Source: Cytospora piceicola (lineage: Eukaryota; Ascomycota; Sordariomycetes; Diaporthales; Cytosporaceae). Taken from it: 64,000 nucleotides of DNA. The translations under genes were made by a program, and so were the position numbers. Location of the stretch: NCBI GenBank assembly GCA_023375675.1, contig JALQBC010000003.1, positions 1,178,001 through 1,242,000 on the forward strand, given 5' to 3'. Shown in pieces: positions 22,635 through 34,340 of this stretch; the first letter of the stretch is position 1, and every line of letters begins with the position of its first letter. A model generated the notes under the pieces. The model was given only the letters and a program-made list of their open reading frames with translations. It ran no database searches and was not told where the DNA came from.

Positions 22635-24830
22635 CAGGGTCCATCGCCCATCAGTTGTGTACAGTGTGCCGGACACCAGTTGACCAGAAGCTGATTTCGT
22701 GCCTTCTCAGAGGCAGCACGATACGGCGGGGGGGTCGTTATGAGAAGATGTAGTCTTAGCCATGGCTTCGTGTGTCGACGGATGGATGCCGAGATGGGTA
22801 CCGTATATCAGAGAGTTTTTGTGCAAATGATGGCTCAATCTATACAGCTGCGATGGGGGTTTACTTCTTTATTAGTCGTTGATCTATAATATCCAATTTG
22901 TCGTGGTATAATATAGAAATATACGACAGCCACAAAGAAAAACGCATGATAGTCAGCATATAATATCTAATCTCACCATTTTCAAAGTGACGGCCCCATA
23001 CAGACTCTCCCACTGACATTTCCATCCTTAATGCCTTCACTATAGCCAACTCTACCATGGGAATTTGGTCCACATCCGTCTCGGCGTTTCCGTGCTTATT
23101 TATATACCGGAACCCAATTCACGTGCAAATTCCAAAGTTCTCTCAATATGAGAGTGCATCAAGACACCACTACCTAGGTAAATGGATAGTAAATATATAG
23201 GCCCCAGAACCAGTCCTTACGTTCTCAAAAGATGTGTTTGGTTTTTTAGCCGCTGGTGCAACATAAATTTTAGTATAGAGAGCAATATTGTAGGAGGTCA
23301 GACAAAGTCTTCAAAGATCCGTCTTGCCTCATAACCTCCAAACTGATAAAACTTTAAGGGAAAATTTGGTTTTCGAGTGATTGATCTGAGGGTATTATTT
23401 CACATATATATGTAGTTTTGGCCTCCCTCCACTATCTTCCTAATCGACCCCCCCCCCCCTTCTCGTCTCTATACACTTACAGGTTGGCATCCGTATAGGA
23501 ATAACAAACTGTATAGCATTATGTATATATTCTCTTTATTACTTGCGGCTATCATAGTAAGGTGTATGCTCGTCAGCCTTCGAAGCACTCACATTCATAT
23601 AGACTCTTCAGAGAGTCCAACAAGATGGTGCATACATCAAAGAAGCCCTTGCCCTCCACTTGCAGTGTCCTAAGAAACTTGGCTATAAACTAATAACAAC
23701 ACCTCCCGACTCAACAACACTCTGAACCTTGAAGGCATGTCTTGGTGAGTTGTTCACTTGAAGGGAAACAGAACCATTTCCTAGCCACCAGCAAAGTGAT
23801 ATCACCTGCAACCACGCGAACCAAACACCACATGTTGCACCCTCTATCAACAGCACTTAAGGGCGAAGTGATTGCTAGCACTGATTCTGTTTCCCACTTC
23901 CAAGCCGTAAAGGGTTGCATTATGCTGTGCAAAACTCCCCACAGCTTCTAAAGCCTGGACAAGAAAAGACAATAAGGAAAGAAACCAGGCTATGTGAATA
24001 ATGCCAGCTTATCCCAGACTATGCGGGGACAATCCTAGTAGCATAAAAGGCGAGTAGAAAAACATGTGTTGATAACAGAGCGCCACCAATGCGGCGACCC
24101 GCAAGGCATGTCTAACTGCGCCGGTCATATAAATTCCTCCCTCGAGCTAGCTCGGACATAAGCCATAGGGAAGGACCTATCCATGTCGATTTGACTGACC
24201 TTGTCAGTGCTGGGGATATAGACCAGGGCCCTAGGTCCATTACGATGGACGGCAGGTACAATAAAACCACGGGTTTTCGTTACCTGAATATAACCTCACA
24301 TGTGTGTGGCCAATATCACTATTGGAAGACTGGGGCAGAGAAAGTGATGGCACAAGGAAGCTGAAGAACGTCGCAACGGTAAAGACCAAGGGAATAAATC
24401 ACAGCGGAGACGGTGACCTCGTCGGCCCCGGAAAGGTATGGCGAGACATTGCAGGGTGTCTCTGGACAACCGACGGGACACCACAGCCACTACTGCAGAT
24501 GTTGTGACTCCCGAAACATGAGGAAGGACACAAGACGCGAGCGTATCCCGCGAAAATGGATCTCACACCACCGACCGCCGCCGGGCTATGCCATGTGGCT
24601 TCCTGTTTTGCAATGTCAATCTATTGATGTCTGCCTGGTATCCAGCTCTTATCGACTCCATCCTGGTTTCCGGGGTGGCTCAGAGGAGGCTTACATAGCC
24701 GGGTATCAAAATAAACAAAATCTTTGGTTGCGCCAACACTACCCCAGTAGTTCGAGGGCAGGGGAGGTAATGGCTGCACCTCCCCGGTGGAAGTCGATAT
24801 GTGACAGATCGAGTCGCACAGTCAGTCTGA
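22635..24830. other. AT-rich gene-poor region
   Basis: About 22860-23580 is markedly richer in A/T than the rest of the window (many ATATA and TAATA stretches), with a C run at about 23448-23459 and TACCTAGGTA at 23171-23180. No transposon protein or terminal repeats could be recognised. It could be an old RIP-mutated repeat or simply AT-rich spacer. Confidence 0.5.
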
Positions 24831-26849
24831 CTAGCGGCGCTTCTTGCTTTGTTCTCGTCTGTGCTTTCTGTGCCGCGAGATGGTGCGTCTCACGAAGAAC
24901 GCCTTGACGTATTCTTTTATGACATCCCGCATTAGAAGAAGAATTGTGACGAATGACATGGGCGCAGCAATCATCCAGCTGGAGAGGTTGTTAGCTGTAG
25001 TCCGATGTTCGGAGCCCCAGAGTCCCACTTACAAGTAGTTGATTCCGCGATTGAGATCGTTGAAGGGCTCGAAGTTCTGGCCAAAATAGCCAGTTAGGAA
25101 GGTCAGTGGGAGGAAGAATATAGTCGCCAGCGTGAGCTGTTTCATAGACTCGTTCTGGTACGCAGCGATTGTATTAAAGATTAAGGATATCAGTCCATCC
25201 GCCTGGGACTTGACAGCGTTCAGAGACTCTTGCATCAACACGCAGTGGTCCAATACATCACCAAGATAGGTGTATGTCATTGGTGATATGATAACCCCCT
25301 TTGAAGCGTCCTGCAGGTGGGCCGTCACAGACTCTTGGGACAATTCAGTCTTATGATCCCGCAGAGCGTTGATTAGGTTGAGGGTGGGGTTTATGAAACT
25401 CAAGATCTTGGCAATTTCGGTGATGATGATGTAAAGCTTTTTGGTATGAGTGAGGTCGGGACGTGTCAGAATATCCAGCTCGAGATCCCCGATCACGTCG
25501 CCATAGATAGTGGCAACGGGCATGGCCATATCTATAACCGCGTCTATAATAGCTTGACCGACCATCGAAGCGTCGCATGATTGCCGGAGCACTGTGTCTT
25601 GGGTGTAGAGCCGCGTCAAAATCGGCTTCTCCACGATGTCTGCAGACAGTTCGAAGAAGGATATAATGCAGTTGTCGTTTGTGATGAAGATGGAGACCTG
25701 TTCGGCTATTACCGCAAGGTCAAGGTCAGCCAAAGCAGCATGTTTTTCCATGAACTCCACCCGTGCTGCATTAGGGCCGGCGTTATATCGCTGCACCGTT
25801 CTCTCCAGAGCCTCTCCAGAAGCCGTCGACAGATCGGTGTCGAACGTTTTGAGATGGTGATGCTTTCCCCCCTCGCCGGTCTCGAGCACCTTCTCGGTTG
25901 GGACCGGCCGTTTTCGGCCTCTAGTACGTCCCATCATGCCCCGAAGCGTTTTTGAGATGGGTTTCGTGAACTGCGAACTCCTCCTGCTTCTTTTGCTCCT
26001 TCCACTATGGCTACTCCTAGCGTCGGAGTCTGAGCCTGAAGAAGCACGTTCGTCGTCTGAATCCTCTTCAGACACGCGCGATAGCTTGAGCATCGTGAAT
26101 ACGATGAAAGCGTGATTGGCATACCTACACATGTTAGCCATGACCCATCTCGGCGTAGTATCTCCCCATGTGCCATACCAGTCAGTTTTAGTGCGGTTTC
26201 GCGTGTTCATTATGTCTTCGATGGACAGCTTATGCAACCTCTTATATTGGCCCAGAGTCGCGATAACATCCCAACTGAGCCCATTCACGTTGATCCAACG
26301 GCATTTGGCCCAAGTTGGCTGGGGTTCTTTCAAGAAGGGCCCAAGATCGTCGTTGTTGAGGGCCGAGACGTGCAGATCGTCCTGTGAGAAATCGACCACG
26401 GTGATATCACAAGCAGTCTGAAGCTTGGGAAGCGAGGCTCGTCCACCATCTGTCTTGTATGGATCGACACCAGGCTCAGCGCCGGGGTGCCAGCCTTCTC
26501 TGTGGTCGAACTCGCTGAAGTCCTCGATACTCTTGAACGTGTTGGTTCGCGAGCTCCTTCGGCGAACGGGAGATCCAGTATTGGGCATGGCACGGTTTCG
26601 AGGAATTTCTGTGTCCGATTTCGTTACGGCTTGTGGTGGCGATACTAATCCTCCTGGATCAAAGCCGTCGACGGTGCCGAGCGCAGGATCGTAATGCACA
26701 CGGTGCACTGGCTGTACTGGAGTAGCAGGAGTATTAGGAGACGCAGAAGCTGCGACGGCCGAGGTATCGGAGACACTGGTGGTGATTGGTGCCAGCGGAA
26801 CTGCAAAATCTCGTGAGGTGGTAGATGGGTCCTGCTCCGGCTGGAACAT
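24831..26849 (-). CDS. CorA-like divalent metal (Mg2+) transporter, 636 aa
   Basis: Two-transmembrane-segment channel family that moves Mg2+ (or other divalent ions) across a membrane. Exons on the minus strand: 26849-26179, 26124-25033, 24978-24831. The N-terminal 100 residues are disordered; the cytosolic CorA domain follows (VVDFSQDDLHVSAL, then LHKLSIEDIMNTRNRTKTDW). A low-complexity insert (serines, KRSRRSS, KPISKTLRGMMGR) interrupts it at about residues 255-310, and long helices (MVGQAIIDAVIDMAM and on) lead to the membrane part. TM1 is LATIFFLPLTFLTGYF, TM2 WMIAAPMSFVTILLLM. The usual GMN selectivity motif reads GQN here. The C-terminus is very basic. The 54-base intron 26125-26178 keeps the frame open, so it is easily missed; splicing joins TKTDW to YANHAF. 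Confidence 0.9.
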
Positions 26850-26986
26850 GATGTCGGCGTTGAGGGACGGGGCAAGGGACGGGAAGGGCGCCCTATCTGA
26901 TCATGCCGCAGGAGCCAGAAATCGGGTTTGCAAGCCGGCAAGCCTAGAATACAAATAAATTGAAGGCGCCAAGACGAACAAGCGAA

Positions 26987-27024
26987 AATGCGACAAGGCG
27001 ACAAGGCAAAAATGCGACAAGGCG
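26987..27024. repeat. Short direct repeat
   Basis: Two near-identical copies of AAATGCGACAAGGCG separated by ACAAGGCAA, upstream of the CorA-like gene (137 bases from its start codon). Confidence 0.75.
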
Positions 27025-28575
27025 ATGACAGACGAGGCTTGGAGTGAGGTTGAAGGTGAACCTGGGGCAGCCAAGATTCGATGAGTGGTTGGAAGGAACC
27101 AGGATCCACGATTAGCCAGTTCGCTCAGCACATGCAGGGTTCTGGAACCGTTGCAACCCTGAGATAGCCAGATCCAAACCCCTGACATCCAGGTACATCA
27201 TATCTCGTATTGGCAGGTGAGCAATTAATGGAGGACTCCATGACCAGGAGACGTGTACCTTAGTTACTCAAAAGAAATTAAGAAACATGCAAAATTAGTC
27301 CGTGACAAGCCTCCTTGCCGCGGGCGAGCAGCGTTGATTAGAGGAATCGACTGACTGCAAGCTGGGCAGTGACGTATGTACGGTAGACAGAACATTGGAG
27401 ATTGCTTAGTCATTTAGTAAAGATGTACCAAACCGTAATCCCGTCCAACTGGGCAACCTTCAATCCCGTTAACCATCTCTATACACATATATGCATGACC
27501 AGGTTCCCTTATTGTGTGTATCATCTTGGTTCTTCCTAGCTAGGACACGACTCTGACCTGACCATGTCGGACAAGGAACGGCCCCGGAGCTGCCATTTGA
27601 AGTGCTACAGTATCAGCAGGGCGAACTTCGCGTCGGTGAGGGCGAGTGCCCTTTCGCGAATTCAGACGAGCCACCAATCCACGGTCAAGACTTTCAGAGC
27701 GTGCGTCGGCTGTGGTTAGTTGATCGGTACACCGCGTACTCTTTGCATACGTCGGTTATCGAAATATCCGTGGAACGTGAAAGGCGTACATACCTCTACG
27801 TCAGTCTCGCTCAGAGCACAAGAAACAATGACCCTGAGTCCCACCTCAGACAAGGCTTTGCGGGGGATTGGCGAGATGGCATTGTGGTGGCGGGCAATCG
27901 ACGCCTTTCTCGAGAGACAGGCTCTCGTTGATTGACGCCGCGTCTTGCCCCATCTCAGATCACTCCCCTTCGTTGTTTCGGCGGCTCCAATTCCCGTCCG
28001 GCCAAAGGACAAGCCGGTGGTGTGCTGACACGGCACCTCGCTCGTTACGGTTCGATGTATGTAAGGCAGGCGGTATGACTTCTTTGTGAAAGGTCAAATG
28101 TACGGGCCATGGAGGCCGAACAACAGCACGGCGCAACTCGACGAGAGAAAGCATTGGTGCGCTTCCATCGGACAGGCGTTGTCTGTGTAAGGAGCAAAAC
28201 ACCCCCGTTCGGCTACCGTACCCGCACCTTGCTTGACTGTGGTGGCCTGTCGGTGCCTCACCCGAGTCTATTTCTCGTGTACAACCAAGCATCGGGAGGC
28301 TCGCAGTTGGCTCCCGCATGCGAGGCTTCCTCCGAAATGCATGTCTCATCGTTCACACCCCCTCCAACACTGCAGGGATCAAAGTCAACGCCGGGGTCAC
28401 GGGTTTCCCATCCACAACAGTATTATCTGCACATCTATCGCGTGCGCTCGCCGAAGCAAACTTCAGGAACCACCCGTCCAAATCATCAGACTTAGACGAC
28501 TTCAAGATGTAGGATCAAACATCAGCATCACGGCGGGAGGCGGTAAGAAAGGCGGGCCGAACGCAAGATGTGACG

Positions 28576-28932
28576 ATGACCTCTGAGACTATCTTCCATA
28601 TCCTACTAATCCTGCTTGTCCACTGGCCCGGCTTCCCTTATGCCGTACGCGCCCATCACAGGCAGGGATCGAGGACTAGCAGCATGCAGAGTGACACCCT
28701 CTTGCGAGCGGATGTTTGCCTCGTCGCCATGCTCGGCGACGCCACGTTGGGCGGCGTTCATTGTCTACGCCGCCATACGCCGCCAGTACGGCCGAGACAC
28801 AGCTTCGGCAGCGACACGCGAGGCAGCAATCGGTATGGTGTATCTGTGGGCAAGGTAAGATATTGGGTTGACAAATGTTCCCGCTCGATCCTGACCGACA
28901 CAACGTTTGTCGCTGGGTCGTGTCTGGGGTGA
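28576..28932 (+). CDS. Weak candidate: small secreted cysteine-containing protein, 118 aa
   Basis: The frame from ATG 28576 begins MTSETIFHILLILLVHWPGF, which looks like a signal peptide with a possible cleavage after the following Ala residues. The rest has four cysteines and no recognisable domain. No intron or neighbour supports it. It may be a chance frame in the upstream region of the DUF2306 gene. Confidence 0.18.
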   Translation: MTSETIFHILLILLVHWPGFPYAVRAHHRQGSRTSSMQSDTLLRADVCLVAMLGDATLGGVHCLRRHTPPVRPRHSFGSDTRGSNRYGVSVGKVRYWVDKCSRSILTDTTFVAGSCLG

Positions 28933-29184
28933 GTAAGATCTTCTCTTCCTCCCGTCAATATGACTCTGGCCTAGTAGGGCGGGATCCTTCTCTTATTTAT
29001 ATCCGAGCGATCAACTCCCATCAGGCGCTTGATCAAACCGAGACATTCGCTTCCATAAGCGACCTTCTTTGGTTTTTTACGAACCAATACCTCTATATAT
29101 TTTCCTTCCGGGAACCTTCTCCGAGAGTGACACAGACATAGTTCTTTGCACTTCAACCGCCTCTTGGAGACTACAAGGAGAACA

Positions 29185-30442
29185 ATGACGACATCTATAT
29201 CTTCTAGGGCATTTGCAGCCATATCAGAGTTGTGGCGAAGAGCACAATACTTTGTTGGCTTCCAAAAGGGCTACAACTTCGTTCTCTGGTCAATATTCGC
29301 GTTGACCTTGCTCGGATTCACACTGAGCCGCTCCCCGTACCTCAACTACTATGGCATATTCTGCAGACAGGGCTACCTGAAGGCCAATTTCCACGCCGCT
29401 CCCGGGGAATGCCACTACTTCCTCAACGGCGCGCGCGAGCAGTTCGGCATGATGATACACATATTTGCCATCATCCCATGCTGCTTCTTGCTCTTCTTCC
29501 AATTCGTCCCGTTCATCCGCCAGGGGCATGCCCTGTTCCACCGGGCCAACGGATACATTGTCATCCTGCTGATGTCGATCGCCATGACGGGCGGTCTGAT
29601 GGCCATGAGGAGGTCTTTTGGAGGCGACCCGGCTTTCCAAATCACAAATGTCCTGCTCTCCAGCCTGGTAGTCGTAGGTTTAGCGCTGGCCATGATTAAC
29701 ATCAAGAGGCTGCAAATCGAACAGCATCGGGCTTGGATGCTGAGGACTTGGTTTTGGGTAAGCAGAGAAGATCCGAGCTGAGCAGAGCCAATATCATGCG
29801 CTCCCACCCTCTTCCAGCGATGTGACTAAAACCCCGTTACGAACAGGCCTTCTCAGCCATCACCATGCGCATCATCCAAACCGCCGCCAGCCGCATCGCC
29901 AGCGGCCAAGGCTACACCGCCATGCGGCCCTGTGCCCAGATCGACAGCGACGGCGTCCTCCCCGTGACGGCGATCCAGCAGTTCTGGCCCGGGTGCGCCG
30001 CATATTTCTCCGGCGTGGACCCGGACCGGCAGGTCCTCGTGGATGCCAACTACTACGGGCTCCCGATCGAGGTCAACGTCGCGCTGTCAATGACCAGCGG
30101 GGCCTCGGGGCTGCTGGCGCTCTTCTTGCATGCCATCGGCGTCGAGATCTACGTGAGTTGCCTCCCGACAGGCGGAGGAAAATCGAGCCAGCCCCCCTCT
30201 TGTGTGCTGACACAATAATGCAGCTCCATATGACACCAGCCGAATCGGATCGTCTTCGACAGGTCTCATTCCAGAAACAGCTGGCTGCCGGCATGAGGCA
30301 CCCCGGTCGTGCTGGGCTGACCGTTGATCGCCTTGGAGACGCTGCGAAGTGGTGCCCGCGGTCTCCACCCGTTGATGCGAAAAGCGATGTTGATATCGAC
30401 GTTACGCCGAGGAGCTCATCTGACGAGGAGGCTCGGGAATGA
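29185..30442 (+). CDS. DUF2306-type multi-pass membrane protein, 365 aa
   Basis: Function unknown. Exons 29185-29757, 29847-30152, 30224-30442; the ATG at 29185 gives MTTSISSRAFAAISELW. At least six hydrophobic segments are visible (for example VLWSIFALTLLGFTL, MMIHIFAIIPCCFLLFFQF, GYIVILLMSIAMTGGLMAM, VLLSSLVVVGLALAMI). Histidines sit at membrane edges (MMIHIF, LFHRANGY, EQHRAWMLRTWFW), as in the DUF2306 (YozB-like) group, where they may bind a cofactor. The hydrophilic C-terminus is acidic/serine-rich (DVTPRSSSDEEARE). Introns are 89 and 71 bases with good signals. Assignment rests on the overall pattern, especially HRxNGY and QHRxWMxR. Confidence 0.8.
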
Positions 30443-30928
30443 CAAAGTGTTCGGGCGACGCAAGCGGTTGCAATTATCATGGTACACGACGTGGTCTGTC
30501 TTTGGTTTGCTTCACAATATACAGCACCGGAAAGGTAAAGGAGTGGTGATACTGATGGCTATGCTAGGTTGAATCATACAAGGCTGCAGCGAATGGCTTC
30601 CATTGTGGACATCGCAGTGATCCATAGTACTTAAGTAGTCGACTTAGCACGTATCTAGTCTACCTACCTGAGTAGATAATTTGAGGTAACCATTTGATTG
30701 GACCGGAGCGTTCCGCAAAGCTCGAATAGGAAGGAGTGATGTCCAAACAAGCTTTGATCCTTCAGGAGCGAGGGTCCATTTGACATGCAACGTCAGTTAA
30801 CACGACCTTGAAGAGCCCCTCATATCGACCCACTCCAAAAGTGTGATTCAAATGCCGCTGTTGATGCTTATAGACTTTGGGGTAGGAGTCTACCAAGGGA
30901 ACACCAAAGAAACTTTTGGTCAAGTCCA
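30443..30928. other. Convergent 3' region between DUF2306 gene and P450
   Basis: About 490 bases between two converging stops. Contains a degenerate inverted sequence around 30629-30685 (TACTTAAGTA, CTACCTACCTGAGTAG) related to the TACCTAGGTA motif. No gene. Confidence 0.4.
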
Positions 30929-32654
30929 CTACTGCTTCCTCGAAATATAAACCTCCAAGCCCTCCTGAACAACGAAGAAGGTGGCGCGAGCCCGCAGTTC
31001 TCTTTCAGGGTGGACCAGCTCAAAATGGTAGTCGCGCAGGAGCCGGGGGCAGACCTTGTTGATTTCGAGGAGTGCCAGGTTGCGGCCGATGCACAGGTGA
31101 CTGCCACCACCGAACTGAGGTGAACTGTGTTAGCACATGTTCTTCAGGAGTACGGTAGGTAGAAGTCAGCTTACCTGGAACATACACCTCTCCATCCTTC
31201 TCGCCCTCTCCGCGTCATCCAGCCACCGCTCGGGCCTATAAGCATCCGCATCCTCGCCAAAAGTGGCCTTGTCCCGGTGTAGCACCCAGCCGTTGACACC
31301 GACGGTCACCCCGCCGGGGAAGAACTCGCCGTCCAGCTCAGCACCCTCGGGAGGTACCGTGCGGACCATGTTGAGCCCGACAGCTGGGCGGACACGCATG
31401 GCTTCCTTCAGACAGGCCTGGAAGTAGTCAAGCTTCTGAGCCTCGGCCCAACAGATGTTGCCAGTGGCCGGGATTGTACCGTGCTCGACCGCGGTGTCCA
31501 TTTCCTCTCGGACGCGGGCATATACTCGCTTGTCAGCGAGGATGTGCCAGAAGAAGGATTGCATGGTCGAGGCAGTCGAGTCGGAACCGGCAAAACTGCG
31601 AACGTTGTCAGCGGCGGTGGATCACAGAGTTTCAGGGCAAGACAGCTTACATTGCACCGTGGGCGATGGCAAAAACATCGCCCTTGCTGAAGCGCTGAGG
31701 ATCTTTCAGGTGGCCATTGATCAGACTAGCCAACAGATCCCGCCGCCCATCACCACCCTTCCACTTGCCCTCGCTCTCCTTTTCAAACGGTTGCCTTCGA
31801 CCCACCTCCTCGAAGGCCATGCGAGTGATGAGAGCGTTTCTGACGTCGAGCATGGGAATCAACTTCCACAGCGGGTTTCGCCGCAGGAAGTAGTCGAGGA
31901 TCGGCACCTGTCCCACGATACCATTGTAGCGCTGGCTCTCATCAATCGTGCGGATCGCGCCTTCGACGTCCCTACCCTGCTCCAGGAACCCGAAGCTTCG
32001 GCTGAAGGCTACTTCGCCCACGACATCAAAGGCGAACCAGTGGAGCCAGTTCCCAAGATCCACAACTGGGCCCTTGGAGTAGTCCATAATCGGCCCTCCA
32101 GTATGTCCTGACGCCGCAGCCCTTATCTTCCGCATCAGCAGCTCAATGGTGTCGTCGATGAAAGGGCTCAGTTGCTGCATGGCTGCCATACTATATGGCA
32201 CATTGGCCACCTTCTTCTTCTGGGCGTGGACATCCTCTCGGCACTCGGTGAAGATGTCACGGTTGTCAGGGGGCGGGAAGACGCCGTAGAAGTCGGTCTT
32301 GTATAGGCGCTTTCCTGGAGACAGTAGTGTGCGCGCGGCTTCGGGAGAGGACAGGGACACTTCATTCGGTGCGATTCGAACGATGGGGCCATACTTCTTG
32401 TGTAACTCGATATGGTCCAGGTGAGTGTGGGCAAAAGCTACTGATATCGTCTTCCACAGTCGCGTAGTCGAGGCCAGCCAAGGCCCGGGATACTTTCGAA
32501 GGGGGGAGGAGTATTTCCGGTACAGAGCTCGCAGGACGATCGCACCGGGTATGATAACGAACCACCATGAGACGAGGAAGGGTAGAGTACCCGCGAGAAA
32601 GGCTTGGGAAGTGGTTCCCTCTTGGGTTGGATGCCTGTCTATGGGACCAGCCAT
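30929..32654 (-). CDS. Cytochrome P450 monooxygenase, 536 aa
   Basis: ER-membrane haem monooxygenase; substrate unknown. Exons on the minus strand: 32654-31651, 31595-about 31175, 31114-30929. An N-terminal membrane anchor (LPFLVSWWFVIIPGAIVLRAL, split by charged flanks) is followed by the proline hinge KYPGPWLAS. The I-helix motif AGSDSTAST is created by joining exons 1 and 2, the K-helix is KEAMRVRP, and the PERF-type motif is YRPERW. The haem-binding loop FGGGSHLCIG is at the start of exon 3. Overall it resembles the large fungal group that includes pisatin demethylase and benzoate hydroxylase. No biosynthetic backbone gene is close, so no cluster role can be claimed. Confidence 0.93.
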
Positions 32655-34340
32655 GTTCAGGTACGCAAGTCTAGACTAGGTAGTTGAGCCAGTGTAAGAA
32701 AAGGTGTCTCTGTATGAAGTAGATGGCGGAGATGGAGCAGAAACTATAATATCCAGCGGATTAATGAGAACCACGAGCAAGCGCCTGAGGTCCCTTCCAA
32801 TGCCTTTTCTAAGAGGGACGGCACTGTCCTGACCAGCATCATCACCCACTAGGACCCGGACGTAGAACCTCCTCCCGAACAAAGACAAACACCAATGCCA
32901 AATTGAAGTGCCATTGACATCGGGACCGTTGTCCATTAATTCCGGGGACCGCTGCAGGTAAAACCTGAAGGGGTGTTCTCGTGGGCATCTGACTGGTTAC
33001 ACAGCACAAGATAATCCCCAAGACGGTGTGTAGAATCAAGTCCACACATCGTAGGCCGACCTCGTATTTGGCCAAACTGAACCGCGTCCGCCGATCAGAG
33101 AAATCAGGTAAGGAGAGAGCGCAAATTCTCGCGGTGCACCGCGAACCTTGACTTGGCAGCCCTTTGGCCGAACCATACGGATATCCACCCGGGTCTTCCC
33201 CAGCCATGACCCAGGACTACATGGCCTTGGAGGGCTTAAAGGACTTGGAGCCGCGCATGGCTTATGCGGGGACAAATGTGCAGATGAGTAGTCACTCGGT
33301 GTGACGGTTGGTAAAAGTAGAAGCCGATTTGACCAACTGCCTGTGATGGACCAATGTGCTTCAGTCTCGAGTTTCGTTGGTATGACTTCAACGGTCATCT
33401 GATCGACTTGGCACCTGGTCCCCGCCCTCCTCCCGAGTGTTTGGAGGCGACTAGAGCCTCGAGTCAAAGATGCCAAAGATTCCACCTCGTCAGGCTGTTC
33501 TTTGGCCCAGCGCATGTGATGGCCATGGAGCAGTAGGTGTCTTGACCCTGGCACTGGGCGGTGCTGCTGCGTTGCGCGAGAGGCGCTGGCGGAGTTCCAA
33601 TTTGAGATCTGCAAGTTGACTTCGGGAGTGCATAGCCGGAACGGATTTAGGCCACTTTGGTAACTCAACCGAGCGCTGAGGATCTGGAGGTTGTCTTGTT
33701 GCTAACAATGCGGCCGACTGCAGGTGCTTACATCTATGCCACCCTCCTCTTCGAGAATCCCTCCCCCCGCAGTCTTCAAGGTTGACTGGCAGACTGGTTG
33801 TGTGAGCCGTCGGCTGGAGCTCTAGTGGTGCTTTGGGCCTGCTACTGAGGTTGACACTGTGTACGAATGGGCCTGCTTAGGTGAATTAATAGTAGCATTG
33901 TCGACAAAGTATCCCAGGTGCTCTGAGCTATTTTGGAATCTGTGAAGGGTCGCGACCCTCTACACAGTACATCCAGAAGAGGCAAGGATAGCAAATGCAT
34001 TTTCGATATAAAGGCACGCAGGCACATAGGACATGGCAGAGATGTCACACCGGTCATACATACCTAGGTACTTAGGTAGGTAGTGCCATACTCGGAAGTC
34101 GGAAGCCCAGGCGTGCAGGTGCGCAGATGTTCAGGAGATGAGCCAGTAACAGTAGTGAGATTAGTCATCGGTCATCGCCAAGGCCCGCCTTGAAGTTGAC
34201 GTAACTCGAAATTTTGCTGAGGAATACAACACCCCCTTCTTGGCATACATACCTAGGTAGATACCTAGTATACAACGACTCGCAATTGCCGCCCGATAGC
34301 CTCAACACCACCACCACTACCACCACCACATCACCCGAGA
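32655..34340. other. 1.7 kb divergent intergenic region (P450 / ISA2)
   Basis: No supported gene. Two perfect TACCTAGGTA palindromes (34061-34070 and 34250-34259), both followed by partial copies (CTTAGGTAGG, ATACCTAGTAT), and an ACC repeat just before the ISA2 start (about 34308-34329). Confidence 0.5.

Larger units (their letters stand above)
26850..29184. other. 2.3 kb between divergent CorA and DUF2306 genes
   Basis: No well-supported gene. A short tandem repeat of AAATGCGACAAGGCG-like units lies at about 26987-27024. Several frames of 60-130 codons are open but without family resemblance; one with a signal-peptide-like start is listed separately at 28576. The last 100 bases form the probable leader of the gene at 29185. 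Confidence 0.45.

Noticed and set aside
29185..32654. Secondary-metabolite gene cluster around the P450
   Set aside because: Only a P450 and a DUF2306 membrane protein are present; no polyketide, peptide or terpene synthase gene and no regulator nearby.
33036..33668. 210-codon minus-strand frame between P450 and ISA2
   Set aside because: Proline/serine-rich with no domain, no introns, and competing frames on the other strand.
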